From Pseudocoprococcus catus (GTDB taxonomy: Bacteria > Bacillota > Clostridia > Lachnospirales > Lachnospiraceae), in assembly GCF_902381825.1 (NCBI RefSeq), contig NZ_LR698973.1, forward strand, positions 556,878-620,877: a stretch of DNA of 64,000 bases, written 5' to 3'. Positions 1 to 7,926 of the stretch are shown piece after piece. The notes under the pieces are model-generated. The model was not told the DNA's origin, searched no databases, and saw only the letters and a list, made by a program, of their open reading frames with translations. The position numbers and the translations under genes are program-made. Position 1 is the stretch's first letter. Each line of letters opens with the position of its first letter.

Positions 1-78
1 GATACTTGGCTCAGTAGAGCCATTGAGCAAGAAGCCCCCACTTCAAAATCTGTGATTTAAGTGGTGGGAGCATGTCAC
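1..78 (+). mobile_element. Right end of an IS200/IS605-type element, with probable 3' end of its omega-RNA (partial)
   Basis: The first 78 bases contain two small hairpins (GGCTC/GAGCC near 8-20, and a CCCCCACTT stem pairing with AAGTGGTGGG near 36-70), ending in GAGCATGTCAC. This arrangement resembles the imperfect right-end palindrome of IS605/IS1341-type elements carrying TnpB, where the 3' end of the guide (omega) RNA lies in the element end. No tnpA or tnpB is inside the window, so the element continues leftward or is only an end remnant. Its right boundary is inferred to be near 78, where sequence resembling a host gene begins. Recognition is by pattern only. Confidence 0.5.
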
Positions 79-323
79 TGGTAGAACCATATATAAAAAT
101 TGCAGTGGGAGATTATAATGATTTATGTAAAGTCCAAGGAAAAGATGACGCATTAGCAGCAATTTTATGTTCAATAACGCATGAATTAACTCACTATTTT
201 CAGTGGATAAAATACCATGAATTATGGTTATCAGGGGAAAAAAACCAGTATTTTGAAAGACAAGCAGTGTATTATGGCAGACAAATTGTTTATGATTATG
301 CAGATACGAGAGAACATCCTTAA
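72..323 (+). pseudogene. Truncated HExxH metallopeptidase fragment
   Basis: An 83-codon frame whose first ATG lies inside the element end, so the native start is probably lost. It contains HELTH followed about 28 residues later by ERQA, the pattern of a zinc peptidase with two His ligands, a catalytic Glu and a downstream Glu ligand. The frame ends in TREHP. Base composition is AT-rich compared with the housekeeping genes that follow. It could be the C-terminal enzymatic tip of a polymorphic toxin or an unrelated small peptidase cut by the IS insertion. The nearby immunity-like gene and holin remnant favour the first, but this is inference. Confidence 0.5.
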
Positions 324-341
324 CTTTAAAATATATTATAA

Positions 342-587
342 AGTATTCAGATAGGTGCTGAAAATGCATTCGCACTCCACTTAAAAAATATTTCATTGGA
401 AATGGGAACGAATTCATTAGGAAGAGTATATGGAAAGTATACACATTCGGTAGGAGATGGCTATGGTTATAGTAAGCTGTCAATAAATTTTCCAGAAATT
501 ATGGCGGTTGCAGCTCTTGTAATTCATGTACCAGGAGTATTGGGAGCGATTGAAACAATTGGAGCAGTTATTTCAATATTTGATTAA
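342..587 (+). pseudogene. C-terminal fragment, possible toxin tail
   Basis: An open frame preceded in frame by TAA at 339-341 and lacking a convincing start; TTG at 396 is the first possible start but has no clear ribosome site. Reading from 342 gives about 81 residues ending in a hydrophobic stretch of small residues (VIHVPGVLGAIETIGAVISI) before the stop. It sits 19 bases upstream of the putative immunity gene at 607, the position expected for a toxin C-terminus. No homologue is recognised. Best described as the broken 3' end of a longer gene. Confidence 0.4.
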
Positions 588-606
588 TTTATAAAGGGGC
601 GATTAG

Positions 607-1167
607 ATGAATACAGGTACAGTGCAAATAATGTGGAAAGAAATTATAGTTGGTTTCATTATTCTTTATTTACTTCGCGGAGTATTAGATGTCTATATGA
701 TAAAGAAATATGAAAAATTACTTAAGTTATTTGGCGTGATTGAAATGGATACGCTTAAGTTAGAAGCAGAAAAACATCTAAAATTATGTAATTTTTTCTC
801 AGTTGGGCCGTGGAATAAGGCTATATATTGGACATATAATGGACTTTGTTGGTTATTGGCAACAATAAGTTATGTTGAAGATGATGAATATGATTTTTTA
901 GCATATTTGGGGAAAGTAAAAAATGAGCAGGAATTTGAAATGAAATCATTTGTACTTGCACTGTATTATCGCTCAAAAAAGGATTTTAATCAGGCAAGGC
1001 ATTATTATGATGTGTATTTGACCAGCAAACATGTTAATAATGATATTGGAGTCATAATGGATAGTGTTTGGAGCGGAAAAGCAAAAAGTGAATTGGTGGC
1101 TGAAAGTGTCAAGAAATTTGAAAACCCGGTGTTAAGAAAACTTTTTGCGGAAAATCATATTTTGTAA
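607..1167 (+). CDS. Putative membrane-anchored immunity protein
   Basis: A 186-residue protein with one N-terminal hydrophobic segment (about residues 8-25, WKEIIVGFIILYLLRGVL) followed by a largely soluble, helix-rich domain with TPR-like spacing (YYRSKKDFNQARHYYDVYL, about residues 119-137). ATG at 607 follows an AAAGGGG ribosome site. The gene is AT-rich, comes directly after a toxin-like fragment, and is followed by a decayed terminator and holin remnant in the same order as the intact Rhs cassette at 24-33 kb. The immunity role is inferred from this position. It does not resemble the three other immunity candidates in the window closely. Confidence 0.45.
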   Translation: MNTGTVQIMWKEIIVGFIILYLLRGVLDVYMIKKYEKLLKLFGVIEMDTLKLEAEKHLKLCNFFSVGPWNKAIYWTYNGLCWLLATISYVEDDEYDFLAYLGKVKNEQEFEMKSFVLALYYRSKKDFNQARHYYDVYLTSKHVNNDIGVIMDSVWSGKAKSELVAESVKKFENPVLRKLFAENHIL

Positions 1168-1179
1168 AAAGGTGTTTTC

Positions 1180-1205
1180 AATGCCCAGCATTCCTGCGAG
1201 GCATT
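1180..1205 (+). terminator. Decayed terminator-like hairpin
   Basis: Arms AATGCC and GGCATT flank mismatched inner bases. The same hairpin is intact (ten-base arms) at 31688-31713 after the immunity gene of the complete cassette, so this is a mutated relative. Confidence 0.5.
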
Positions 1206-1216
1206 CCTTCACTGCA

Positions 1217-1321
1217 AAAAATAAACTGAAAATATACAAATAAAAAATTAAGAGGAAAGGAGATTGATGAAAGATGAGAGATTTTCTTGCCAATATGACA
1301 TCAGAGCTGCCAGTTTCCTGA
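1217..1321 (+). pseudogene. Collapsed holin gene (internal deletion)
   Basis: Bases 1217-1276 match the leader and start of the holin gene at 31728-31786, including the GAGGAAAGGAGATTGATGAAAG ribosome region. After ATGAGAGATTT the sequence jumps to what is, in the intact gene, position 32158 onward (TTCTTGCCAATATGACATC). The join lies exactly at a 9-base repeat, GAGAGATTT, found at 31786-31794 and 32158-32166, so 372 bases (124 codons) were lost in frame. What remains is a 15-residue frame at 1274-1321 (MRDFLANMTSELPVS), which cannot act as a holin. Confidence 0.85.
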
Positions 1322-1399
1322 CAGCTCTGTAATATTCAAAAAGAGAGGATTGGATGGGCCGCTTTGTTCAAAAGTCATTGCACGCGGCCGCATCCGGTT

Positions 1400-1519
1400 A
1401 TGAAAAAGAAAAGAAAAAATCTATATAATGTGTTATTAGCACTTGCTTTTGTTTTTTTATGGCTTTATTATAGAGAAGAAATGTGGCGAATGTGTGACCG
1501 CTTTCTGAAAAGAAAATGA
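1400..1519 (+). CDS. Possible small single-pass membrane protein
   Basis: A 39-codon frame: basic N-terminus MKKKRKN, one hydrophobic segment (VLLALAFVFLWLYY) and a basic C-terminus. No good ribosome site precedes the ATG. An overlapping 24-codon frame at 1354-1428 has a better site (AGAGAGGA). It lies in the stretch between the broken toxin cassette and rsmA; the composition looks like a real membrane peptide, but this may be coincidence. Confidence 0.3.
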   Translation: MKKKRKNLYNVLLALAFVFLWLYYREEMWRMCDRFLKRK

Positions 1520-1582
1520 AAATTCTTAACAGAAAACAGTATAAAAGGTAAATTGTTTATTTAGAAAGGTATTTTTGTATTT

Positions 1583-2446
1583 ATGGAAAAGCTATCCAAT
1601 CCACAGAGAACGATTGAGGTTATAAAGAAATATGAATTCTGTTTCCAGAAGAAGTTTGGACAGAATTTCCTGATTGACGGACATGTTCTGGACAAGATTA
1701 TTGCCGGAGCCGGTGTGACAAAAGACGATATGGTGCTGGAAATCGGTCCGGGTATCGGAACCATGACACAGTATCTGGCAGAGGCAGCAGGCAAGGTAGT
1801 CGCAGTGGAAATCGACAGAAATCTTCTGCCTATTTTACAGGAAACACTGGCAGATTATGACAATGTAAAGGTGATTCACGCGGATGTGCTGTCTCTTGAT
1901 CTGGAGAAGCTGGTGCAGGAGGAAAATGGCGGCAGACCGATTAAGGTTGTAGCCAATCTGCCGTACTATATTACAACACCGATTATTATGGCATTATTTG
2001 AGCAGCATGTGCCGCTGGCCAATGTGACGGTCATGGTGCAGAAGGAAGTGGCGGCCCGTATGAAATCCGGTCCGGGTTCCAAGGATTACGGTGCATTATC
2101 TCTGGCTGTGCAGTATTATGCAGAGCCGTATATCGTGGCCAATGTGCCTTGTAACTGTTTTATGCCGCGCCCAAATGTGGATTCTGCAGTGATTCGTCTG
2201 ACACGTTACGAAGAACCGCCGGTTCAGGTGAAGGATGAGAAGATGCTGTTTAAGATTATCAGAGCGTCCTTTAACCAGCGACGTAAGACACTTCAGAATG
2301 GGCTGAACAATTCTTCTGAGCTGAATTTTACAAAGGATCAGATTGCAGCAGCCATTGCAGAGGCGGGATTTTCACCGTCTGTGCGAGGTGAGGCACTGAC
2401 GCTGGAACAGTTTGCAAAGCTGACGGATATTTTGCTGAATGCTTAG
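1583..2446 (+). CDS. rsmA: 16S rRNA dimethyladenosine transferase RsmA (KsgA)
   Basis: A 287-residue, full-length member of the KsgA/Dim1 family, which dimethylates two adjacent adenines near the 3' end of 16S rRNA during small-subunit maturation. Visible motifs are KKFGQNFL near residue 28, the SAM-binding motif LEIGPGIGTMT near 53-63, VEIDRNL, and the catalytic NLPYYITTP near 125-133; the C-terminal helical domain includes RASFNQRRKTLQN. ATG at 1583 is the only start giving the family N-terminus; a GAAAGG site lies somewhat far upstream. It appears monocistronic, ended by the hairpin at 2523-2573. Confidence 0.97.
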   Translation: MEKLSNPQRTIEVIKKYEFCFQKKFGQNFLIDGHVLDKIIAGAGVTKDDMVLEIGPGIGTMTQYLAEAAGKVVAVEIDRNLLPILQETLADYDNVKVIHADVLSLDLEKLVQEENGGRPIKVVANLPYYITTPIIMALFEQHVPLANVTVMVQKEVAARMKSGPGSKDYGALSLAVQYYAEPYIVANVPCNCFMPRPNVDSAVIRLTRYEEPPVQVKDEKMLFKIIRASFNQRRKTLQNGLNNSSELNFTKDQIAAAIAEAGFSPSVRGEALTLEQFAKLTDILLNA

Positions 2447-2522
2447 AAAAAGCTGCGCTGCAAACTAGAAAATAAATAAAAAACTGCCTTGCAGCAGGTT
2501 TAAAGGTATCATTGATTTAAAA

Positions 2523-2573
2523 AGCACAAAACAGGGATTCGGATAGTGACTGTCTGAATCCTTTTTTGTGCTC
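2523..2573 (+). terminator. rsmA terminator hairpin
   Basis: An outer stem AGCACAAAA/TTTTTTGTGCT encloses an inner 12-base stem (2535-2546 with 2550-2561, two G-U pairs). The U-rich descending arm fits intrinsic termination after rsmA. Confidence 0.75.
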
Positions 2574-2593
2574 TTTTAGGTTGTATATTAACA

Positions 2594-2629
2594 TTGACAT
2601 ATCAGGTGTCTTGACACCTGATATGTCAA
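2594..2629. promoter_or_regulatory. Palindromic operator of the nad operon (probable NiaR site)
   Basis: A perfect inverted repeat with 17-base arms (2594-2610 and 2613-2629) and a TT spacer, built on TTGACATATCAGGTGTC. It covers the -35 box and most of the spacer of the promoter driving nadB-nadC-niaR-nadA. Because the operon encodes a NiaR-type regulator with a niacin-binding 3H domain, the palindrome is most simply its operator. The assignment to NiaR is inference; the repeat itself is directly visible. Confidence 0.75.
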
Positions 2630-2639
2630 GTTGTATAAT
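2611..2639 (+). promoter_or_regulatory. Sigma-A promoter of nadB operon
   Basis: TTGACA at 2611-2616 and TATAAT at 2634-2639 with a 17-base spacer: both boxes match consensus. Overlap with the palindrome at 2594-2629 implies repression by blocking RNA polymerase. Confidence 0.9.
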
Positions 2640-2684
2640 GACAAAAAGCAATAAAAACCTGATCGGGAAAGAGGTATAAATAAA

Positions 2685-3968
2685 ATGAATGAATATTATG
2701 ACGTCATTATCGTGGGAACCGGAGCAGCCGGATTGTACTGCGCTTTGATGTTGCCGGAGCGGAAGAAAATATTGATGCTGACAAAGCAGGAAGCCGATCT
2801 GTCAGATTCTTTTCTGGCACAGGGCGGTATTTGTATGCTCCGTGGGGAAGATGATTATAAAGACTATTTTGAAGATACGATGCGTGCCGGACATTATGAG
2901 AATAATGAACGTGCCGTGGATTTGATGATCCGCAGTTCCAATGATATTATCAGGGATCTGGTTTTCAGAAAGGTGGATTTTGCCAGAACAGCGGATGGAG
3001 AACTTGATTTCACAAGAGAGGGTGCCCATTCAAGACCGAGAATTTTGTTCCATAAGGATATCACGGGCAAGGAGATTACAAGTACACTGCTGAAACAGGT
3101 CTTGACAAAAGAGAATATTGAAATCCGTGAGCATATGACCATGGTGGATCTGATTGAGAAGGATAATATCTGCGGCGGTGTAGTAGCCATGGATGAGGAG
3201 AATCATGTTTATCCGATCCGTTCACAGTATGTGGTACTGGCCTGCGGCGGTATCGGCGGTTTGTACCAGAATTCCACCAATTATCCGCATATTGCCGGGG
3301 ATGGCCTTGGTATTGCCATGAAACATCAGGTTGAGGTGGAACATCTGGATTACATACAGATCCATCCGACGACACTCTTTTCCAGAAGTAAGGGAAGAAG
3401 ATTCCTGATCTCTGAATCGGTGCGCGGGGAAGGCGCATTATTATACGACAAAAACGGACAGCGTTTTACCAATGAACTGCAGCCGAGAGATATTGTCAGC
3501 CAGGCGATTTTCGCACAGATGGAGAAAGATGGTACGGAATTTGTTCTGGAGGATATGCGTCCGTTGGGAGAAAAGACCATTAGAGAGCATTTCCCGAATA
3601 TTTATCAGCATTGCATAGAGGAAGGATTTGACCCGATCAAAGAGCCGATTCCGGTTGTACCGGCCCAGCATTACTTTATGGGTGGCATTAAGGTCGATTT
3701 GTCCAGCCGCACGTCTATGAAAGGACTTTATGCCTGCGGTGAGACAAGCTGCAATGGGGTACACGGCAAGAATCGTCTGGCCAGCAATTCACTGCTGGAG
3801 TCTCTTGTGTTTGCCAGAAGGGCGGCCTATGATATGCTGTTTGGTCAGGCCCCGGATCCGTGTCAGGCAGAACCGGATCTGAAGCGATATGAGGATAAAG
3901 AGGTATTGCTTGAAGATTACCATCAGGTTGTATTAGAAGGAATAGAAAGGATGCGTGGAAATGAATAG
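2685..3968 (+). CDS. nadB: L-aspartate oxidase NadB (short form)
   Basis: A flavoprotein that oxidises L-aspartate to iminoaspartate, the first step of de novo NAD synthesis. The N-terminus has the dinucleotide-binding motif VIIVGTGAAGLYCAL (residues 7-21), then LAQGG, GAHSRPRILFHKDITG, and near the C-terminus the flavin motif GLYACGETSCNGVHGKNRLASNSLLE. At 427 residues it is about 100 shorter than the familiar E. coli and Bacillus enzymes and ends just where the C-terminal helical domain would start. No frameshift is evident, since nadC overlaps the end. ATG at 2685 follows GAAAGAGG. First gene of the operon. Confidence 0.95.
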   Translation: MNEYYDVIIVGTGAAGLYCALMLPERKKILMLTKQEADLSDSFLAQGGICMLRGEDDYKDYFEDTMRAGHYENNERAVDLMIRSSNDIIRDLVFRKVDFARTADGELDFTREGAHSRPRILFHKDITGKEITSTLLKQVLTKENIEIREHMTMVDLIEKDNICGGVVAMDEENHVYPIRSQYVVLACGGIGGLYQNSTNYPHIAGDGLGIAMKHQVEVEHLDYIQIHPTTLFSRSKGRRFLISESVRGEGALLYDKNGQRFTNELQPRDIVSQAIFAQMEKDGTEFVLEDMRPLGEKTIREHFPNIYQHCIEEGFDPIKEPIPVVPAQHYFMGGIKVDLSSRTSMKGLYACGETSCNGVHGKNRLASNSLLESLVFARRAAYDMLFGQAPDPCQAEPDLKRYEDKEVLLEDYHQVVLEGIERMRGNE

Positions 3969-4812
3969 TATTACAATGCAGCTTCAGGCGGACAAGTTGA
4001 TCCGCATGGCTTTGGAGGAAGATATTACAAGTGAAGATGTGTCAACCAATGCGGTGATGCCGACGAAGGTTCAGGGAACCGTAGATCTGATTGCCAAGGA
4101 AGACGGTGTGATCGCGGGTATGGATGTATATGCCAGAGTTTTTAAGCTTCTGGATGAAGATACAGAGATTGAGATGTTCTGTCATGATGGCGATGAGGTC
4201 AGAGAAGGCGATCTGATGGCAAAGGTGACAGGAGATATCAGGGTTCTTTTGTCGGGAGAAAGAGTTGCGCTGAATTATCTGCAGCGGATGAGCGGAATTG
4301 CCACCTATACAAGAAGTGTGGCAAAGCTTCTGGAAGGCAGTGGTGTGACACTGCTTGACACACGCAAAACGACACCGAATTGTCGTGTTTTTGAAAAATA
4401 TGCGGTTCGTGTCGGCGGCGGATGCAATCACCGTTACAATCTGTCCGACGGCGTTCTTTTGAAGGATAATCACATCGGGGCAGCAGGCAGTATTACAAAG
4501 GCTATTCAGATGGCAAAGGCATATGCGCCGTTTGTCCGAAAGATTGAGATCGAGACAGAGACACTGGAACAGGTAGCGGAGGCTGTAGAGGCCGGTGCGG
4601 ATATTATTATGTTGGACAATATGACACCGGAAGTGATGAAGCAGGCGGTCGCTTTGATTGACGGAAGAGCTCAGACAGAGTGTTCAGGTAATATTACAAA
4701 GGAAAACATTGCCCGTATTTGTGAAATCGGCGTGGATTTTGTTTCCAGCGGTGCATTGACACATTCTGCGCCGATCCTGGATATTTCCATGAAGCATCTG
4801 CATGCAGTGTGA
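3961..4812 (+). CDS. nadC: Nicotinate-nucleotide pyrophosphorylase NadC
   Basis: Quinolinate phosphoribosyltransferase, which joins quinolinate and PRPP to give nicotinate mononucleotide, CO2 and pyrophosphate. Motifs include LNYLQRMSGIAT, LLDTRKTTPNCRVFEKYAVRVGG, HRYNLSDGVLLKDNHI, EIETETLEQVAEA and ADIIMLDNMTPE, all typical. It is full-length at about 283 residues. ATG at 3961 overlaps the last codons of nadB, with AAAGG at 3946-3950 as ribosome site; an in-frame GTG at 3955 is the alternative. Translational coupling to nadB is likely. Confidence 0.97.
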   Translation: MNSITMQLQADKLIRMALEEDITSEDVSTNAVMPTKVQGTVDLIAKEDGVIAGMDVYARVFKLLDEDTEIEMFCHDGDEVREGDLMAKVTGDIRVLLSGERVALNYLQRMSGIATYTRSVAKLLEGSGVTLLDTRKTTPNCRVFEKYAVRVGGGCNHRYNLSDGVLLKDNHIGAAGSITKAIQMAKAYAPFVRKIEIETETLEQVAEAVEAGADIIMLDNMTPEVMKQAVALIDGRAQTECSGNITKENIARICEIGVDFVSSGALTHSAPILDISMKHLHAV

Positions 4813-4826
4813 GAGGAGCTGAAAGA

Positions 4827-5363
4827 ATGAAAACTGCAGAGAGAAGAAATGCGATTTTGAAGCTCCTTCAAAACGCAGAGGAGCCTGTTGCAGCGAGAAA
4901 ACTGGCAGAAAGGTATGGTGTCAGCCGGCAGGTGATTGTTCAGGATATGGCGGTGATCCGGGCTTACACACCGGGGATCATTTCAACGACCAAGGGTTAT
5001 GTGATGGAGCAGGAACCGCGCTGTGTAAGAGAATTTAAGGTGCGGCATAAGCAGAGTGATGCGGCCAAAGAGCTGAATCTGATTGTGGATTGCGGCGGAA
5101 GAGTGTGCAATATCAGTATCAGCCATAGAGTTTACGGTCGTGTCAGTGCGGAGATGGATATTCGATCAAGGCAGGATGTGACAGAATTTATTGCTGCTTT
5201 AAATGACAGTCAGTCTACGGTTCTGAGTACAGCTACATCCGGTTATCATTATCATCTGGTGGAGGCGGCCAGCGAAGAACGTCTGAATCTGATCGGCGAA
5301 CAGCTGAAAGCGGCCGGTTTTCTGGCACCGCTTCGACCATGGGAACAGAAGAAAGGGGAATAA
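4827..5363 (+). CDS. niaR: NiaR-type transcriptional repressor of NAD synthesis
   Basis: A 178-residue protein: an N-terminal HTH_11 winged helix (about 1-65, ERRNAILKLL ... LAERYGVSRQVIVQDMAVIR) followed by a 3H domain containing the conserved histidines (near KHQ? region, SISHRVYG and SGYHYHLVEAASEERL). Proteins of this build in Firmicutes (NiaR/YrxA) bind niacin and repress NAD synthesis and uptake genes. ATG at 4827 follows GAGGAG at 4813-4818; the frame is open upstream to a GTG at 4809. Encoded inside the operon it probably controls, which gives autoregulation. The palindrome at 2594-2629 is its likely site. Confidence 0.9.
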   Translation: MKTAERRNAILKLLQNAEEPVAARKLAERYGVSRQVIVQDMAVIRAYTPGIISTTKGYVMEQEPRCVREFKVRHKQSDAAKELNLIVDCGGRVCNISISHRVYGRVSAEMDIRSRQDVTEFIAALNDSQSTVLSTATSGYHYHLVEAASEERLNLIGEQLKAAGFLAPLRPWEQKKGE

Positions 5364-5368
5364 AGAAG

Positions 5369-6286
5369 ATGACAATTGCGGAAATTCAGCAGGAAATCAT
5401 GCGCATGAAAAAGGAGCAGGATATCTGTATTCTGGCGCATGCTTATCAGGGGCAGGAGATACTGGAAGTGGCTGATTATATGGGAGATTCTTATGGTTTG
5501 AGCGTGCAGGCATCAAAGAGTGACTGCAAGGGTGTGATCATGTGCGGTGTGCGCTTTATGGCAGAGACCTGCAAGGTGCTCAGCCCGGACAAAAAGGTAT
5601 GGCTGGCGAATCCTGCAGCCGGATGTCCGATGGCAGAACAGCTGGATCTGGAAGGCCTTCGTGAATTAAAAGCAAAGTATCCGGATTATGCGGTTGTGGC
5701 TTATATTAATACAACCTCTGAATTAAAGACAGAATGTGATGTCTGCGTCACATCTTCTTCCGCGGTTCAGATCTGCAGCCGTCTGGACAATGACAAGATT
5801 CTTTTTATCCCGGATCCGAATCTGGGCCGTTATGTGGCAGAGCAGATGCCGGAGAAAAAATTTGCCTTTTATAAGGGCGGATGTCCGAGACATATTGTTG
5901 TTAGCGCCAAAGATGTGGAGAAAGCGCGCAAGGCCCATCCGAATGCACTGCTTCTGGTGCATCCGGAATGCCGTCAGGAAGTGGTTGAACAGGCCGATTA
6001 TGTCGGATCCACAACGGGTATTATGAATTATGCCAAGAAATCTGACTGCAGAGAATTTATTATCGGAACGGAAAACAGTATTGTAGAACATCTGCAGTTT
6101 GACTGCCCGAACAAGTCCTTCTATCCGTTGGCTGTTCCGTTGACATGTATGAATATGAAGATCACAACACTGATGGATATTTATAACTGTCTGAAAGGCC
6201 GCGGCGGAGAAGAAATCCAGCTGCCTGAGAATGTGATTGAAGGTGCCGGAAGATGCATTCGAAGAATGGTGGAATTGGGCGAATAA
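5369..6286 (+). CDS. nadA: Quinolinate synthase NadA
   Basis: Condenses iminoaspartate with dihydroxyacetone phosphate to make quinolinate, using a [4Fe-4S] cluster. The 305-residue protein has HAYQGQEI, FMAETCK, NPAAGCPMAEQL, FIPDPNLGRYVA, VHPECRQEV, GSTTGIMNYAKKS and PLTCMNMK, with three cysteines positioned for the cluster. ATG at 5369 follows AAAGGGG at 5354-5360; an earlier in-frame ATG at 5339 overlaps niaR and lacks a ribosome site. Last gene of the operon, which thereby encodes all three steps from aspartate to nicotinate mononucleotide plus the regulator. Confidence 0.96.
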   Translation: MTIAEIQQEIMRMKKEQDICILAHAYQGQEILEVADYMGDSYGLSVQASKSDCKGVIMCGVRFMAETCKVLSPDKKVWLANPAAGCPMAEQLDLEGLRELKAKYPDYAVVAYINTTSELKTECDVCVTSSSAVQICSRLDNDKILFIPDPNLGRYVAEQMPEKKFAFYKGGCPRHIVVSAKDVEKARKAHPNALLLVHPECRQEVVEQADYVGSTTGIMNYAKKSDCREFIIGTENSIVEHLQFDCPNKSFYPLAVPLTCMNMKITTLMDIYNCLKGRGGEEIQLPENVIEGAGRCIRRMVELGE

Positions 6287-6341
6287 CAGACAGGCGTGAA
6301 TACGGACAGATGGCTGTAAGGCCTGAATACACATAAAAATG

Positions 6342-6379
6342 GGACATGTGAAATATGCATACTTATATTTCACATGTCC
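6342..6379. terminator. Bidirectional hairpin between nadA and the symporter gene
   Basis: Perfect 14-base arms (GGACATGTGAAATA at 6342-6355, complement at 6366-6379) lie between two convergent genes. The flanks are A/T-rich on both sides, suiting both directions. Confidence 0.7.
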
Positions 6380-6404
6380 TATTTATGTTCGGATTATTAT
6401 GCAA

Positions 6405-7640
6405 TTATGCATTGCGTGCAGATTTTCTGGCTTCGCGTTTTTTTTCAAGATTGGATACAACAATACAGCAGCTGGCATCGCCGGTGATATTGACAACTGT
6501 ACGTCCCATATCAAAGATTCTGTCGACACCTGCAACCAGGGCAATACCGTCAACCGGCAGACCAACGGAAGTCAGGACCATGGCCAGCATGACCATACCT
6601 GCACCGGGAACACCGGCAGTACCGATGGAAGCCAGTGTGGCTGTCAGAACAACGGTGAGCATCTGGGTCGGCGTCAGTGTGATGCCGTAACAGGAAGCGA
6701 TGAAGATCGCACAGACACCCTGATAAATGGCTGTACCGTCCATGTTGATGGTCGCACCCAGCGGCAGAACAAAAGAAGATATCTCTCTGGAAGCACCAAG
6801 TCCTTCCACACATTCCAGGTTGATCGGAAGTGTTCCCACGGAAGAAGAACTGGAGAAGGCAAACATCATTGCCGGAAGCATGCCTTTGAAGAACTTCAGT
6901 GGGCTTAATCCGCCGATGGCCTTGACTGCCAGGGAATATACAACGACCACATGGATCACATAGCAGAGATAAGCGGTCAGGAGTACCATCGCCAGAGAGG
7001 CGATAATGTTGGAACCGTTGGCAGCAATGACCGGGCAGAGCAGACAGAAGACACCGATTGGTGACAGCTTGAGGATCAGTTCCATACTCTTCATAAAGAC
7101 TTCATTCAGGTCGTTGATGGCGGTTACCAGTCGGCTGTTTTTTTCTGAACCGATCAGAATAATTGAAAAACCAAAGATTAATGCCATAACAATGACCTGA
7201 AGCATGTTGGATTCAGACATCGGGGCAATAAAATTAGATGGAAAAATATTGACAATTGTATCCATCAGGGAAGGGGCCTCAGTGACCTCATAGGAAAGAT
7301 CTGTTGTCGCTACGACAGGAAAGGCATTTTTGAAAAGGTTACCGAAAAGCAGTCCGAATGTGATGGCAAAAGCAGTTGTACAGAAGTAGTAAATAACTGT
7401 TTTTAATCCAATGGAACCGACCTTCTTGATATCACTCATGGAGATGATACCGCTCATAATAGAGAAAAGGACAATCGGTACAACAATAAACTTCAGCAAG
7501 TTCAGAAAGATCGTACCAAATGGTTTGATATAGTTTTCAGCAAACTCAGCATGGCTCTGCATCAGCAGACCGGCAATGATGGCCAGAATCAAAGCTATAA
7601 AAATCTGTCCGGCCAGAGAAAGTTTCTTCTTTTCTTTCAT
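6405..7640 (-). CDS. Dicarboxylate/amino acid:cation symporter (DAACS family)
   Basis: A 411-residue multi-pass membrane carrier of the Glt/DctA family (glutamate, aspartate or C4-dicarboxylates with Na+ or H+). Family signatures are the serine-rich AFSSSSSVGTLPI, LGATINMDGTAIYQG, GVPGAGMVML and the late substrate motif DRIFDMGRTVVNITGD. The start at 7640 (MKEKKKLSLAGQ) gives the usual basic N-terminus; the frame is open 54 codons further but that part covers the promoter. It faces nadA. Aspartate feeds NadB, so aspartate uptake would make sense, but substrate cannot be fixed from sequence. Confidence 0.92.
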   Translation of the reverse strand: MKEKKKLSLAGQIFIALILAIIAGLLMQSHAEFAENYIKPFGTIFLNLLKFIVVPIVLFSIMSGIISMSDIKKVGSIGLKTVIYYFCTTAFAITFGLLFGNLFKNAFPVVATTDLSYEVTEAPSLMDTIVNIFPSNFIAPMSESNMLQVIVMALIFGFSIILIGSEKNSRLVTAINDLNEVFMKSMELILKLSPIGVFCLLCPVIAANGSNIIASLAMVLLTAYLCYVIHVVVVYSLAVKAIGGLSPLKFFKGMLPAMMFAFSSSSSVGTLPINLECVEGLGASREISSFVLPLGATINMDGTAIYQGVCAIFIASCYGITLTPTQMLTVVLTATLASIGTAGVPGAGMVMLAMVLTSVGLPVDGIALVAGVDRIFDMGRTVVNITGDASCCIVVSNLEKKREARKSARNA

Positions 7641-7728
7641 TTTAGTGTTCTCACTTTCAGGAAATCTAAATCTATATGTTTCACATTTATATTCAGGATA
7701 AACGTCTAAAAATAGCGCAACCTTACCA

Positions 7729-7757
7729 ATCATAGCAGAATTTTCGGGGTGAATCAA
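7729..7757 (-). promoter_or_regulatory. Promoter of the symporter gene
   Basis: On the minus strand TTGATT (7752-7757) and TATGAT (7729-7734) are 17 bases apart, with TG one base ahead of the -10 box. This implies an 80-base leader and rules out the longer frame for the symporter. Confidence 0.7.
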
Positions 7758-7926
7758 CAAAAAAATGACTTTTTTTAATGATAAAATTTCATTTCCACCC
7801 AATTTTTTATTTAAAAATGGTATAATAGCGTTGAAATTTGCAAGAAAAAAGAATGAAATTCTTATGTTTTACAAAATATGGGAGTGAAAATCTAAGTAGT
7901 GATGCTATTTGAGATGAAAAGAATTC

